Below are positions 35,447 through 44,272 of a stretch of DNA of 64,000 bases, in pieces (position 1 is the stretch's first letter; every line of letters begins with the position of its first letter). The translations under genes and the position numbers were made by a program. Under the pieces are notes generated by a model. That model ran no database searches and had not been told where the DNA came from. It saw nothing but the letters and a program-made list of their open reading frames with translations. This DNA is from AG41 sp036522815 (lineage in GTDB: Bacteria; Gemmatimonadota; Gemmatimonadetes; Gemmatimonadales; GWC2-71-9): NCBI GenBank assembly GCA_036522815.1, contig DATDFC010000119.1, positions 3,189 through 67,188 on the forward strand. The letters are read 5' to 3'.

Positions 35447-35848
35447 ATGAAAGTGGCCGAGCTCATGCACACCGGTCTCAAGACGATCAGCGCTGATGTC
35501 ACGGTTTCCGACGCTGTGGCGGCCCTCGCCGAGGCGCGGGTGTCCGCTCTCCCCGTGCTCGACCGTATGGGGCGGGCCATGGGCGTGCTCTCGGCCCGCG
35601 AGGTGCTCAAGGCCGAGCACGCGAGGAAGAGCCCGCGGGCGCGCGACCGTCTGTTCGACGAGACGTTGGTCAGGGAGATCATGGCGCCGTGGCCGGTCAC
35701 GATCGCGCCGGACGCCGACGTGCGGGACGCCGCGCGGGAGATGCTCTACCTCGAGGTGCAGCGGCTGTTCGTTGAGCACGCGGGCCGACTGCTCGGTGTG
35801 ATCTCGCAGACCGACATCGTGGGAGCCGTGGCGACCCAGAAGGTGTAG
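35447..35848 (+). CDS. CBS-domain pair protein
   Basis: 133 residues made only of two CBS motifs: VAELMHTGLKTISADVTVSDAVAALAE with ALPVLDRMGRAMGVLSAREVL, and VREIMAPWPVTIAPDADVRDAAREML with RLFVEHAGRLLGVISQTDIV. Such modules bind adenine nucleotides and act as energy sensors. An AGGAGG site precedes the ATG at 35447. It is convergent with a universal stress protein gene, separated by 9 bases. The partner is unknown. Confidence 0.9.
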   Translation: MKVAELMHTGLKTISADVTVSDAVAALAEARVSALPVLDRMGRAMGVLSAREVLKAEHARKSPRARDRLFDETLVREIMAPWPVTIAPDADVRDAAREMLYLEVQRLFVEHAGRLLGVISQTDIVGAVATQKV

Positions 35849-35857
35849 CGCGGCGGG

Positions 35858-36541
35858 TCAGATCGGAACCGTCAGCACCGCGCACGGAGCTCGCTGCAGC
35901 AGGCGGGCGGCGACGCCGCTGGTCGCGTGAGCACTTACCGGGCCGCCGCGGTGATGGCCGAGTACGAGGAGATCGGCGCCTTCCTCGCGCACCACCCGCA
36001 GCACTTCCGGCACGGGATCTCCCTCGCGCACGATGGCGTCGACTACGCTCCCGCGGCCGTAGCTGGCCGAGAGGGTGGCGTCCTCGGACGAGGCCGGCGC
36101 ACCCACGCCGGTGAGCACGGGCTGTTCCACACGGAGGGAGCGCACCGTGGCGTCGAACAGCCGACCGATCAGCAGGGCCGCCCGGACAATGTCACGCGAA
36201 TCGGGGCCGCCGTCGATGGCGGCGAGCACGCGCCGCACCGCCAGTGGCCCGCGGGGCAAGAGCAGGCAAGGCACCCGGGCCCGGCGCACGGTCCCCTCGA
36301 CAGTGCCGTGGTCATGGCGAAAGTCCGTTGCGGCGGGAGGCTCGCGACCGAGCACGACGAGATCGGCCCCCCGTGATTCCGCCTCCCGGGCGATCTCGAT
36401 CGCGGGGACGGCGACGGGGGGAACGCTCAGCACCGTCAGGCGCGCGCCCGCACACTGGGCGAGCCACCGTGCGGGCTCCAGTGGGTGGGCGTCCGGAGAA
36501 CCGGGCTGTACTGCGACGAGGATATTTCGCAGTGCTGGCAT
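35858..36541 (-). CDS. Universal stress protein (double UspA, short)
   Basis: 227 residues. An N-terminal half domain (ILVAVQPGSPDAH, GADLVVLGREPPA) is followed by a full C-terminal Usp domain (VLAAIDGGPDSRD, GADLLVLGHHRGG, RLLQRAPCAVLTVPI). The ATG at 36541 has AAGGAG 8 bases upstream; the longer frame to 36673 would run into the divergent kinase gene. This is the second Usp gene of the block, in keeping with stress or low-oxygen regulation. Confidence 0.85.
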   Translation of the reverse strand: MPALRNILVAVQPGSPDAHPLEPARWLAQCAGARLTVLSVPPVAVPAIEIAREAESRGADLVVLGREPPAATDFRHDHGTVEGTVRRARVPCLLLPRGPLAVRRVLAAIDGGPDSRDIVRAALLIGRLFDATVRSLRVEQPVLTGVGAPASSEDATLSASYGRGSVVDAIVREGDPVPEVLRVVREEGADLLVLGHHRGGPVSAHATSGVAARLLQRAPCAVLTVPI

Positions 36542-36651
36542 ACTCACGCTCCTTGAGCGGCATCCTAAGAACCCGCGGCTGAAGAAACGCTGAATCCGCG
36601 GTGAGGCTAGCTTCCGCGCCGCGGCCCGTTCATACTGTCTGCGAGGTACGC

Positions 36652-37920
36652 TTGGCCAAGAAGCGCTCCCCACCCCGAGGCCGGACAGCCGCTCCGGAAG
36701 CGTCGCGCGTGCGGCGGCGCTTCGAGCGCCTGCTGTCGGCCGGTGTCGCCGTGTTCTCGGAGCGCTCGCTCGGTCGCGTGCTGCAGCAAGTGGTGGATTC
36801 AGCGCGCGACGTGGTGGGCGCGCAGTACGCCGCGCTTGGCGTGCTGGCGCCGGACCGCGCGTCGCTCAGCCAGTTCGTCACGTCCGGTATCTCCCAAGCG
36901 GAGCGGGACCGCATCGGCGCGCTCCCCACCGGCCGCGGCCTGCTCGGTGTGCTGATCCGCGAGCCCAGGGCGGTCCGCACACGGGACATCACGCGGCATC
37001 CCAAGCGCTCCGGTTTCCCGCCGCACCATCCTGCGATGAAATCGTTTCTCGGGGTCCCGATCGTCAGTCACGGGCAGGTGTTCGGCAACCTGTACCTCAC
37101 GCAGAAGCAGGGAGCGCCCGAGTTCGATGCCGAGGATCAGGCGATTGCCGTGCTCTTGGCGGCGCACGCCGCCGTCGCGATCGAGAACGCCCGGTTGAAC
37201 GACGAAGCGCAGCGGCTCCTGGGGCAGGTGCGGGACATGCAGCGGCAGCGGGACCTGTCGTTCGCCATGATGAACCATGAGCTCCGCAACGCGCTCGCGG
37301 GCGTGTTCGGATGGGCTGAGCGGCTGGTGCGGGGGAAGTCTCCGGAGACCGCGGCCCGGGCGGCGCGCGAAGTGTACGAGAGCGCCGAGCGGACGATCAC
37401 GCTTCTCAACAATTTCCTGGATCTCACGCGGCTCGATGCCGGAAAGGTGCGACCGGTATGGCGCGACGTGGACGTACGCAGCGCGATCGAGCACGCCCTG
37501 TCGGCAGTGCGCCCGGCGGCGGAAGCGAAACGGGTGCAGCTGGAGGTGCAGGGCGTGGACGGCGGGCGCGGGTTACGCACCGACCCGGTGCGACTGGAGC
37601 AGATTCTGGTGAACCTGTTGTCCAACGCCGTGCGGCACGGGCCCGAGGGCGAGGCCGTCGTGGTGCGCGTGGCCGCCCTCGATTCCGAAATGCGCTTCGC
37701 GGTGACCGATCGCGGTCCGGGGATTCCCCCGGATCTGCTGACCCGGATTTTCGAGCCGTTCGAGCGGTTCGATCCGCACTCCGGCGTGGGGACAGGGCTC
37801 GGGCTGCCCGTGTCCCGCCGGTTGGCCGAGGTGCTGGGCGGCCGGCTCACGGTCCAGAGCGAAGTGGGCCGGGGAGCGACGTTTACGCTTGCCCTTCCCT
37901 TGAAGGCTCCCGACACATGA
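36652..37920 (+). CDS. GAF-domain sensor histidine kinase
   Basis: About 422 residues from a TTG at 36652, chosen because GAGG lies 5 bases upstream; a GTG at 36601 would add 17 residues but has no ribosome site. A GAF domain (about 40-185: SFLGVPIVSHGQVFGNLYLTQK) is followed by a HisKA helix with phosphoacceptor His in MMNHELRNALAG, and a HATPase domain (QILVNLLSNAVRHG, DRGPGIP, GTGLGLPVSRRLAE). It has no membrane segment, so it is a cytoplasmic sensor. The GAF domain might bind haem or flavin as in oxygen/NO sensors (inference). The next gene is a response regulator 60 bases away. Confidence 0.87.
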   Translation: MAKKRSPPRGRTAAPEASRVRRRFERLLSAGVAVFSERSLGRVLQQVVDSARDVVGAQYAALGVLAPDRASLSQFVTSGISQAERDRIGALPTGRGLLGVLIREPRAVRTRDITRHPKRSGFPPHHPAMKSFLGVPIVSHGQVFGNLYLTQKQGAPEFDAEDQAIAVLLAAHAAVAIENARLNDEAQRLLGQVRDMQRQRDLSFAMMNHELRNALAGVFGWAERLVRGKSPETAARAAREVYESAERTITLLNNFLDLTRLDAGKVRPVWRDVDVRSAIEHALSAVRPAAEAKRVQLEVQGVDGGRGLRTDPVRLEQILVNLLSNAVRHGPEGEAVVVRVAALDSEMRFAVTDRGPGIPPDLLTRIFEPFERFDPHSGVGTGLGLPVSRRLAEVLGGRLTVQSEVGRGATFTLALPLKAPDT

Positions 37921-37980
37921 AGGTTCCTTCATCACTCCTTTAGACTCGGTTCAGCGCCGGACGCCTAGACTGCCAGCCAT

Positions 37981-38667
37981 ATGAAAATCCTTGTGGTGGA
38001 AGACGATCGCAAAGTCGCCGGCTTTATCGAGCAGGGCCTGCGCGAAGAAGGGTACGCCGTGGACGTCGCGCCCGACGGTGAAGAGGGCACGACTCTGGCG
38101 CACGTGTACGAGTACGACCTCCTCGTGCTCGACGTGATGCTGCCCAAGAAGAACGGGCTGCAGGTGGCGTCGGAGCTGCGGCGCGAGGGCCGCAAGACGC
38201 CGATCCTGATGCTCACGGCCCGCGACACCACGGAGGACGTGGTGCGCGGACTCGATGCCGGTGCCGACGACTACCTGCCCAAGCCGTTCAAGTTCGACGA
38301 GCTGTTGGCGCGCGTTCGCGCGCTGGTGCGGCGCGGCGGCGCGAGTCGCACGGAGCTGCTGACGTATGAGGCGATCGAGCTGGACCGGTTGAAACACAAG
38401 GTCAAGGTCAACGGAAAGAAGCTCGAGCTGACTCCGAAGGAGTTCCAGCTGCTGGAGCATTTTCTGCTGCGTCCGGAGGAGGTCATCCGCCGGACCGAGC
38501 TGCTCGAGAAGGTGTGGGACCTGCATTTCGACCCCGAGAGCAACGTCGTGGACGTGCACGTCGGCAACCTGCGGCGCAAGCTCAAGGAGGCGGCGGAGCA
38601 GGAGCTGATCCACACGGTGCGAGGCGTCGGTTTCCGCCTGCAGTCGCCGGATCGAGACGAAGAGTGA
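37981..38667 (+). CDS. OmpR/PhoB-family response regulator
   Basis: 228 residues. The receiver has acidic VVEDD, phosphoacceptor Asp in LLVLDVMLPK (about 52), and switch residues in LTARD and LPKPF. The C-terminal winged helix (about 130-225) has LTPKEFQLLEHFLLRPEEVIRR, SNVVDVHVGNLRRKL and TVRGVGFRL. It resembles CusR/CopR heavy-metal regulators. It overlaps its cognate kinase gene by 4 bases (GTGA) and heads the operon that continues into a globin and a ba3 oxidase. Confidence 0.92.
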   Translation: MKILVVEDDRKVAGFIEQGLREEGYAVDVAPDGEEGTTLAHVYEYDLLVLDVMLPKKNGLQVASELRREGRKTPILMLTARDTTEDVVRGLDAGADDYLPKPFKFDELLARVRALVRRGGASRTELLTYEAIELDRLKHKVKVNGKKLELTPKEFQLLEHFLLRPEEVIRRTELLEKVWDLHFDPESNVVDVHVGNLRRKLKEAAEQELIHTVRGVGFRLQSPDRDEE

Positions 38668-39734
38668 GCCGGTCGCTGCGGCGGACGCTGGCCGTCCGGT
38701 TCGCGGCGACCATGGGTGTCGGTCTCCTCGCGGTCGCCGCCGCCCTGCTGTACGGCAGCCATCTGTTTTTCCAGCACCACCTCGATCCGACCTCGATCCG
38801 CGACGCTATCGTCCCGGCGCTGCTGGGCGTGGTTCTGCTCGTGACCGGGGCGACGTTCGTGGGGGCGTGGTGGCTCGCGGGTTCGGCGGTGCAACCGGTC
38901 TGCGAGATCACGGAGCAGGCGACCCGCATCGCAGCGGGCACGCTCGACCAGCGGATCGTGGCGCATGCCGATACCGACGAATACCGGGGACTGGTCGCGG
39001 TCTTGAACCGCATGCTCGAGCGTATCGACGCGGCCTTCAAGAACCAGCGGCGGCTGACGGCAGACGTGAGCCACGAGCTGCGCTCCCCCCTCACGGCGCT
39101 GCGAGGGGAGATCGAGGTAGCGCTGCGCTTGGAGCGGAGCTCCCGTGACTATCAGCGCGTCCTGTACAGCGCCCTCGAGGAAATCGACCGCCTCACGGCG
39201 CTGAGCGACGACCTGCTGCTCATCACCCGGGCGGACGCGGGTTTGGTGACCGCCCACCCGGTTCCCACAGACGTCAACGCGCTGCTCCGCGGTACGCTTG
39301 AGGCCATGCGCGGGCGGATCGAGGAAAAGGAGCTCAGCGTGCACACACAGCTCGATCCCGAGCTGGGGCCAGTCGCGCTCGATCCCGCGCTCACGCGACG
39401 CCTGATCGAGGAGCTGCTCGACAACGCCGTGAAGTTCGCGCCTTCAGGCGGCACGGTCGGGGTCGCCACGGCGGCGATGGGACGCGCGTTGCGTCTCGCG
39501 GTCGAGAACTCCGGCTCGCCGCTGGCCAGCGATGCGATGGCGCATCTGTTCGAGCCGTTGTACCGCGCCGACCAGGCCCGGACTCGGGGAACGGGGATGG
39601 GGCTCGGGCTCGCGTTCGCGGCGGCCGTGACGCGGTTGCATGGCGGGTCGATTCGGGCCGTCAATCTCGCGAGCGGCGGCGTGCGGCTCGAGTGCGAGCT
39701 GTTCGGCGCGACCGACGCGCGGCACGCCGCATGA
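38664..39734 (+). CDS. Membrane sensor histidine kinase (CusS-like)
   Basis: 356 residues from GTG 38664, which overlaps the regulator stop. Two membrane helices (about 8-30 and 45-70) flank a very short periplasmic loop (QHHLDPTSIRD), then HAMP (about 72-125), HisKA with ADVSHELRSPLTALRGE, and HATPase (ELLDNAVKFA, MGLGLAFAAAVTRLHGG). The tiny external loop suggests sensing in or at the membrane, for example respiratory state. Its stop overlaps the globin start, which ties this sensor to the oxidase operon. Confidence 0.9.
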   Translation: MSRSLRRTLAVRFAATMGVGLLAVAAALLYGSHLFFQHHLDPTSIRDAIVPALLGVVLLVTGATFVGAWWLAGSAVQPVCEITEQATRIAAGTLDQRIVAHADTDEYRGLVAVLNRMLERIDAAFKNQRRLTADVSHELRSPLTALRGEIEVALRLERSSRDYQRVLYSALEEIDRLTALSDDLLLITRADAGLVTAHPVPTDVNALLRGTLEAMRGRIEEKELSVHTQLDPELGPVALDPALTRRLIEELLDNAVKFAPSGGTVGVATAAMGRALRLAVENSGSPLASDAMAHLFEPLYRADQARTRGTGMGLGLAFAAAVTRLHGGSIRAVNLASGGVRLECELFGATDARHAA

Positions 39735-40156
39735 GCCGGGGCGAGAAGGAGCTCGACCAGGCGACCATGGCGGCGGCGAAGGCGAGCTACGACCGGTGCT
39801 GCGCCGCGCAGCACTTCTTCGAGGACTTCTACCGGAACTTCTTCAGCCGCTGCCCGCAGGCGAAGGCGATGTTCGCCCACACGGACTTCGCGCGGCAAAA
39901 CAAGCTGCTGCAGCATGCGTTCGGTCTGCTGCTCATCTTCCCGAATCAATCCGATGGGGAACCGACCATCCTCACGCGGGTGGCCGAGCGACACAGTCAT
40001 CGGGAGCTCAATGTCGATCCCTCGATGTATCAGCCATTCATCGAGGCGCTGATCGATACGGTGCGGGCCTGCGACCCCCGCTTCACCCCGGCCGTGGAAT
40101 CCGCGTGGCGACAGACCGTGCACAAGGGCGTGGCGTACATGCAGGCCAAGTACTGA
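39731..40156 (+). CDS. Single-domain globin
   Basis: 141 residues with bacterial globin features: FFEDFYRNFFSRCPQAKAMF (helices A-C), LLQHAFGLLLIF (E), a proximal-His candidate in RVAERHSH (about 88), and AWRQTVHKGVAYMQAKY (H). The ATG at 39731 overlaps the histidine kinase stop, and an oxidase subunit starts 15 bases later. Its place inside a sensor/oxidase operon suggests oxygen or NO binding that serves respiration. Confidence 0.8.
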   Translation: MSRGEKELDQATMAAAKASYDRCCAAQHFFEDFYRNFFSRCPQAKAMFAHTDFARQNKLLQHAFGLLLIFPNQSDGEPTILTRVAERHSHRELNVDPSMYQPFIEALIDTVRACDPRFTPAVESAWRQTVHKGVAYMQAKY

Positions 40157-40170
40157 CCGGAGGATCTCAC

Positions 40171-40308
40171 GTGTCCGAGCCTCAGACCCAGATGAGCCAT
40201 CCGAAGGGGACCCTGCTCATCATGGCCCTGTATGGGCTGGTGTTCGTGGTGAGCTGGGTGGCCGTGTACGTGTTCGTCTATCTGCGCCGTGGCGGGGTGA
40301 CGCCATGA
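40171..40308 (+). CDS. cbaD: Cytochrome c oxidase subunit IIa (CbaD-like small membrane protein)
   Basis: 45 residues from a GTG at 40171 with GGAGG upstream. A short polar start ends in HPKGTLLIMALYGLVF, then comes one membrane helix and an RRG end. Length, PKG motif and position directly before subunit II match subunit IIa of ba3-type oxidases, which replaces a helix missing from subunit II. It overlaps subunit II by 4 bases (ATGA). Confidence 0.8.
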   Translation: MSEPQTQMSHPKGTLLIMALYGLVFVVSWVAVYVFVYLRRGGVTP

Positions 40309-40781
40309 ACGTGCCGCTGTACGAAAAGATCTGGATGTGGGCGGCGGGTGGCATCATCGCCGCGTTCATCGCGATCGTGCTCGTCACCGCGGTCGGCGGC
40401 GCCCTGCAGCCGCCGAGTCACGTGGAGACGATCGACCCGACCAAGGTCTTCACCGACCCGCGTTTCGCCCATCCGGCCGTCACGGTGACCGCGAACGGCG
40501 CCACGGTCGTGGCGTTCGGCATGATGTTCGCGTTCACGCCGGCCGAGATCCATGTCCCGGCGGGCAAACCCGTCACGTTCCGGATGACGAGCGCCGACGT
40601 GACGCACGGGTTTCTGATCGTCGGGACCAACGCCAACACCATGCTCGTGCCGGGCTACGTGAGCCAGTTCACCACCGTGTTCCAGCGGCCGGGCGAGTAC
40701 CTCATCGTGTGCAACGAATACTGCGGCCTGGGCCATCACCTCATGTCGGCGAAACTGATCGTCGAGGAGGCGAAGCCATGA
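40305..40781 (+). CDS. cbaB: ba3-type cytochrome c oxidase subunit II (CuA)
   Basis: 158 residues: one N-terminal membrane helix (about 12-34) and a cupredoxin domain with the binuclear CuA site CNEYCGLGHHLM (about 136-147) plus the ligand His in VTHGFLIVG. The single helix is typical of the ba3 class. It receives electrons from cytochrome c or a copper protein and passes them to subunit I. It overlaps both neighbouring genes by 4 bases. Confidence 0.93.
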   Translation: MNVPLYEKIWMWAAGGIIAAFIAIVLVTAVGGALQPPSHVETIDPTKVFTDPRFAHPAVTVTANGATVVAFGMMFAFTPAEIHVPAGKPVTFRMTSADVTHGFLIVGTNANTMLVPGYVSQFTTVFQRPGEYLIVCNEYCGLGHHLMSAKLIVEEAKP

Positions 40782-42412
40782 GCGCCGTCGTGGTTCGCTC
40801 GGGCCGCCTCGCGCTCGCGCACCTCTGGGTCGCGATACTGGCGTTCGGTGTGGCGTCGGCCATGGCCCTGATGCAGGCGCTGTCCCGCGCCGCGCTCGAT
40901 CTGCCGTGGCGCTCGGCGCGGATGTACTACCTCTCCGTCACGGCGCACGGGACGTTGATGGCGCTCGTGTTCACGACGTTCTTCATCATGGGGTTCGGCT
41001 ACGTCGTGGCCGAGCAGGTGCTCGGGCGCCCGGTTCCGAACCGCGGGCTCGCATGGACGGGCTTCTGGGTCGCGCTCGTCGGGACCCTCGCCACCGTTGC
41101 GGCGATCCTGTCGGGGAAGGCCACCGTCCTGTACACGTTCTATCCCCCGCTCAAGGCCCATCCAGCGTTCTACATCGGGGCGACGCTGCTCGTGGTCGGG
41201 TCGTGGATCTGGGGATTCGTGGTGATCCGGAGCTATCTCGCCTGGAAGCGGGAGCATCCGGGGCAGCCCGCGCCGCTCGCGCTCCACGGTATGCTCGCCA
41301 CCGTCATCGTGTGGTTCATCGCGACCGTCGGCGTGGCGGCGGAAATGCTGTTCCTGTTGATCCCCTGGTCGCTGGGGCTCACCAAGACGGTCGATCCCGA
41401 GCTGGCGCGCATGCTGTTCTGGTACTTCGGGCATCCGCTCGTGTACTTCTGGCTGCTGCCGGCCTATGTCGTGTGGTACACGGTGCTCCCCCGGGTGGCG
41501 GGCGGCCGGCTCTTCAGCGATCCGCTGGCGCGGCTGGTGTTCGTCCTGTTCGTCGTCTTGTCCACGCCGGTCGGCTTCCACCATCAGTTCATGGATCCCG
41601 GGATTCCGGCGTCGTGGAAGCTGTTCCACGCGCTGCTGACGTTCGGGATCCTGTTCCCGAGCTTTCTCACGGCGTTCACGGTGACGGCATCGCTCGAGGT
41701 GGCGGGCCGACTGCGGGGCGCGACCGGCCTGTTGAACTGGCTCGGGCGGCTTCCCTGGGGTGATCCGCTCGTGGCCAGCGTACTGCTCTCGATGCTGTTG
41801 TTCGCGGTGGGTGGCCTGGGCGGTGCGATCAACGCGGCCTACGGCATGAACGCCGTGGTGCACAACACGGCATGGATCCAGGGGCACTTCCACCTGACGG
41901 TGGGCAGCGCCGTGGCACTGACCTTCATGGGGACGGCGTACTGGCTGCTGCCGCGGCTCACGGGGCGCGAGCTCGAGCTCGCCCTGCTCGCGAAGGTGCA
42001 GCCATATCTCTGGTTCATCGGCATGGTGCTGTTCTCGATCTCGAACCACATCACGGGGCTGATGGGCATGCCCCGGCGCATTTACGACGCGAGCTACGGC
42101 GGCAGCGCGGTGGCACACGCATGGCGCGGGCTCACCGATCTCTCGGCGGTGGGTGGGCTGTTCCTGTTCACGAGCGCCGGATTCTTCATGCTGGTGATGC
42201 TCGGCACCGGGCTGGCGGGCAAGCGGCGTCCGCCCGACCCGATTCACTGGGCCGAGCCGCTCGAGCCCGTGAGCCCGCGGGCGGGGCTGCTCGATCGCTA
42301 CGGGCTGTGGACCGTCGTCGCCATCGTGCTCGTGCTCGTCGCGTACGCGGTGCCGCTGTGGCAGCATCTACGCATGCAGACGTACGGCTCGCCAGGGTTC
42401 TCGCCGTTCTGA
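40778..42412 (+). CDS. cbaA: ba3-type cytochrome c oxidase subunit I
   Basis: 544 residues, 13 or so membrane helices. Low-spin haem ligand His is in VTAHGTLMALVF. The CuB/active-site residues are GHPLVYFWLLP (His-Tyr cross-link pair) and the His pair in TPVGFHHQFMDPG; the haem ligands lie in IQGHFHLTVGS. The GHPxVY form and the lack of classical D-channel features place it in the B-family, high-affinity proton-pumping oxidases. It is the last gene of the regulator-kinase-globin-oxidase operon and completes oxygen reduction at the inner membrane. Confidence 0.94.
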   Translation: MSAVVVRSGRLALAHLWVAILAFGVASAMALMQALSRAALDLPWRSARMYYLSVTAHGTLMALVFTTFFIMGFGYVVAEQVLGRPVPNRGLAWTGFWVALVGTLATVAAILSGKATVLYTFYPPLKAHPAFYIGATLLVVGSWIWGFVVIRSYLAWKREHPGQPAPLALHGMLATVIVWFIATVGVAAEMLFLLIPWSLGLTKTVDPELARMLFWYFGHPLVYFWLLPAYVVWYTVLPRVAGGRLFSDPLARLVFVLFVVLSTPVGFHHQFMDPGIPASWKLFHALLTFGILFPSFLTAFTVTASLEVAGRLRGATGLLNWLGRLPWGDPLVASVLLSMLLFAVGGLGGAINAAYGMNAVVHNTAWIQGHFHLTVGSAVALTFMGTAYWLLPRLTGRELELALLAKVQPYLWFIGMVLFSISNHITGLMGMPRRIYDASYGGSAVAHAWRGLTDLSAVGGLFLFTSAGFFMLVMLGTGLAGKRRPPDPIHWAEPLEPVSPRAGLLDRYGLWTVVAIVLVLVAYAVPLWQHLRMQTYGSPGFSPF

Positions 42413-42449
42413 AGAAGCCGGGACGGGGGACGAGGGAAGGGGGACGGGT

Positions 42450-44261
42450 GTGATCGGCGCGCGGTTCATCAGGTCGTACCCTCTTCCCGCCCTCGTGAGC
42501 GCAGGGCTCGTCGCCGGGCTCGCCGCCCGCTTCGTGTTCGCGGCACCCGCGGTCGCGGACAGGATGTTCTTCGCGGCGCTCGTCGTCGGTGGCGGGCCAC
42601 TCGTCGTTCAGACGCTGCGTGGCATGCTGCGGGGGCGTTTCGCCGCGGACATCGTCGCCATGCTCGCGATCGTCACGGCGCTCGCGCTCGGCCAGTACTT
42701 CGCCGGTGCCGTCATCGCCCTCATGCAGTCGGGCGGCGAGGCGCTCGAGCGCTACGCCAAGGGCCGGGCCTCGCAGTCGCTCGAGGCGCTGCTGGCGCGG
42801 GCTCCCAAGATCGGGAGCCGGTTCCGGGGCGAGCAGGTGGAAGAGGTGCCCGTGAGCGCCATCACCGCCGGGGACGTGCTGCTGATCCGGCCCGGCGACC
42901 TGGTGCCCGTAGACGGCGAGGTCACGGACGGCGTGTCGGCCGTCGATCAGTCCGCGCTGACGGGAGAGCCGCTCCCGTTGCACGCGGTGCGGGGCACGGC
43001 GCTGCTCTCCGGCGGTGTAAACCTGGACGGGGCGCTGCGCATGCGGGCGGTCCGCGCGGCGGGCGAGAGTCAGTACCAGCAGATCGTCCGCCTCGTAGAG
43101 ACGGCCCGCCGGGAACGCCCGCCGATCCAGCGACTGGCCGATCGGTTTGCCGTGTGGTTCACGCCCGTGACCCTGCTCATGTGCGGCGTGGCGTGGCTCA
43201 TCACCGGGAGTCCGACGAGCGTGCTCGCCGTGCTGGTGGTGGCGACCCCGTGCCCGCTGATCCTCGCCACGCCGGTGGCGGTGATCGCCGGAATCTCCCG
43301 CGCCGCGGACCTGGGCGTCATCGTCAAGACCGGGGCCGCGATCGAGCAGGTGGGCCGGGCCGAAGTCGTCGTGTTCGACAAGACGGGGACCCTCACCCTC
43401 GGCCATCCGGTGGTGGAGCGTGTGCAGGCGACGGACGGCCTGCCGCCCGACGAGCTGCTGCGGCTTGCGTCCGCGGTCGAGCAGCTGTCGTCGCACCATC
43501 TTGGCCGGGCGGTGGTGGAGGCGGGCAGGCGGCTCGGGTCGATCGGCGCGGTCGCCGAGTTCCACGAAACGCCTGGGTCGGGTGTGACGGGGCTGGTCGA
43601 CGGACACGCCATTGCGGTGGGGTCGGCGGGGTTCTTCGGGGGACGCGGTATCGTGGTACCGCCGCAACCCGACGATCACACCGCGGCGTTCGTCAGCGTC
43701 GACGGCCGGCTGGCCGGCGCGATCGAGTTCGCCGACCGGCTACGGCATCAGGTGCCGTCGTTGATGCAGCGCCTGGCGGTGCTGGGCGTCACGGAGACGG
43801 TGATGCTCACGGGAGATCGGGAGTCGAGCGCCGCGGTGATCGCGACGCACGCCGGCATCCGCACCGTGCGGGCGAACCTGCTCCCCGGCGACAAGGTGGC
43901 GGCAGTAGAGGAGCTGAAGCGCCGCTACGGTACCGTCGTGATGGTGGGCGACGGGATCAACGATGCGCCGGCGCTCGCCGCCGCGACGGTGGGGATCGCG
44001 CTGGGCGCGCACGGTACGGCCATCTCCGCGGAGGCGGCGGACGTGGTGCTGCTGGTGGACGATATCGCCCGGGTGGGAGACGCGATGGCGATCAGCCGGC
44101 GGATGCGGCGGATCGTCCTGCAGAGCATCGTGGTCGGGCTGGGCGCGAGCTGCGCGCTGATGATCGTGGCGAGCTTCGGGTTGTTGTCGCCGCCCGTTGG
44201 CGCCGTGCTGCAGGAGGCGCTCGACGCCGCGGTGATTCTCAACGCGCTGCGGGTGCGGTGA
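42450..44261 (+). CDS. Heavy-metal P1B-type ATPase with TPC motif
   Basis: 603 residues from GTG 42450. Four helices precede the actuator domain (TGEP in SALTGEPLPLH). The ion-binding helix reads ATPCPLILATP, TPC rather than the CPC of copper and zinc pumps. The phosphorylation site is DKTGTLT, followed by the nucleotide-binding HHLGRAV and hinge GDGINDAP. There is no N-terminal HMA or His-rich metal-binding domain. The metal is unknown. It follows the ba3 oxidase by 37 bases and could supply or export a metal linked to oxidase assembly (inference). It is convergent with the hemG-like gene. Confidence 0.88.
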   Translation: MIGARFIRSYPLPALVSAGLVAGLAARFVFAAPAVADRMFFAALVVGGGPLVVQTLRGMLRGRFAADIVAMLAIVTALALGQYFAGAVIALMQSGGEALERYAKGRASQSLEALLARAPKIGSRFRGEQVEEVPVSAITAGDVLLIRPGDLVPVDGEVTDGVSAVDQSALTGEPLPLHAVRGTALLSGGVNLDGALRMRAVRAAGESQYQQIVRLVETARRERPPIQRLADRFAVWFTPVTLLMCGVAWLITGSPTSVLAVLVVATPCPLILATPVAVIAGISRAADLGVIVKTGAAIEQVGRAEVVVFDKTGTLTLGHPVVERVQATDGLPPDELLRLASAVEQLSSHHLGRAVVEAGRRLGSIGAVAEFHETPGSGVTGLVDGHAIAVGSAGFFGGRGIVVPPQPDDHTAAFVSVDGRLAGAIEFADRLRHQVPSLMQRLAVLGVTETVMLTGDRESSAAVIATHAGIRTVRANLLPGDKVAAVEELKRRYGTVVMVGDGINDAPALAAATVGIALGAHGTAISAEAADVVLLVDDIARVGDAMAISRRMRRIVLQSIVVGLGASCALMIVASFGLLSPPVGAVLQEALDAAVILNALRVR

Positions 44262-44272
44262 CCGTGCTTAAA

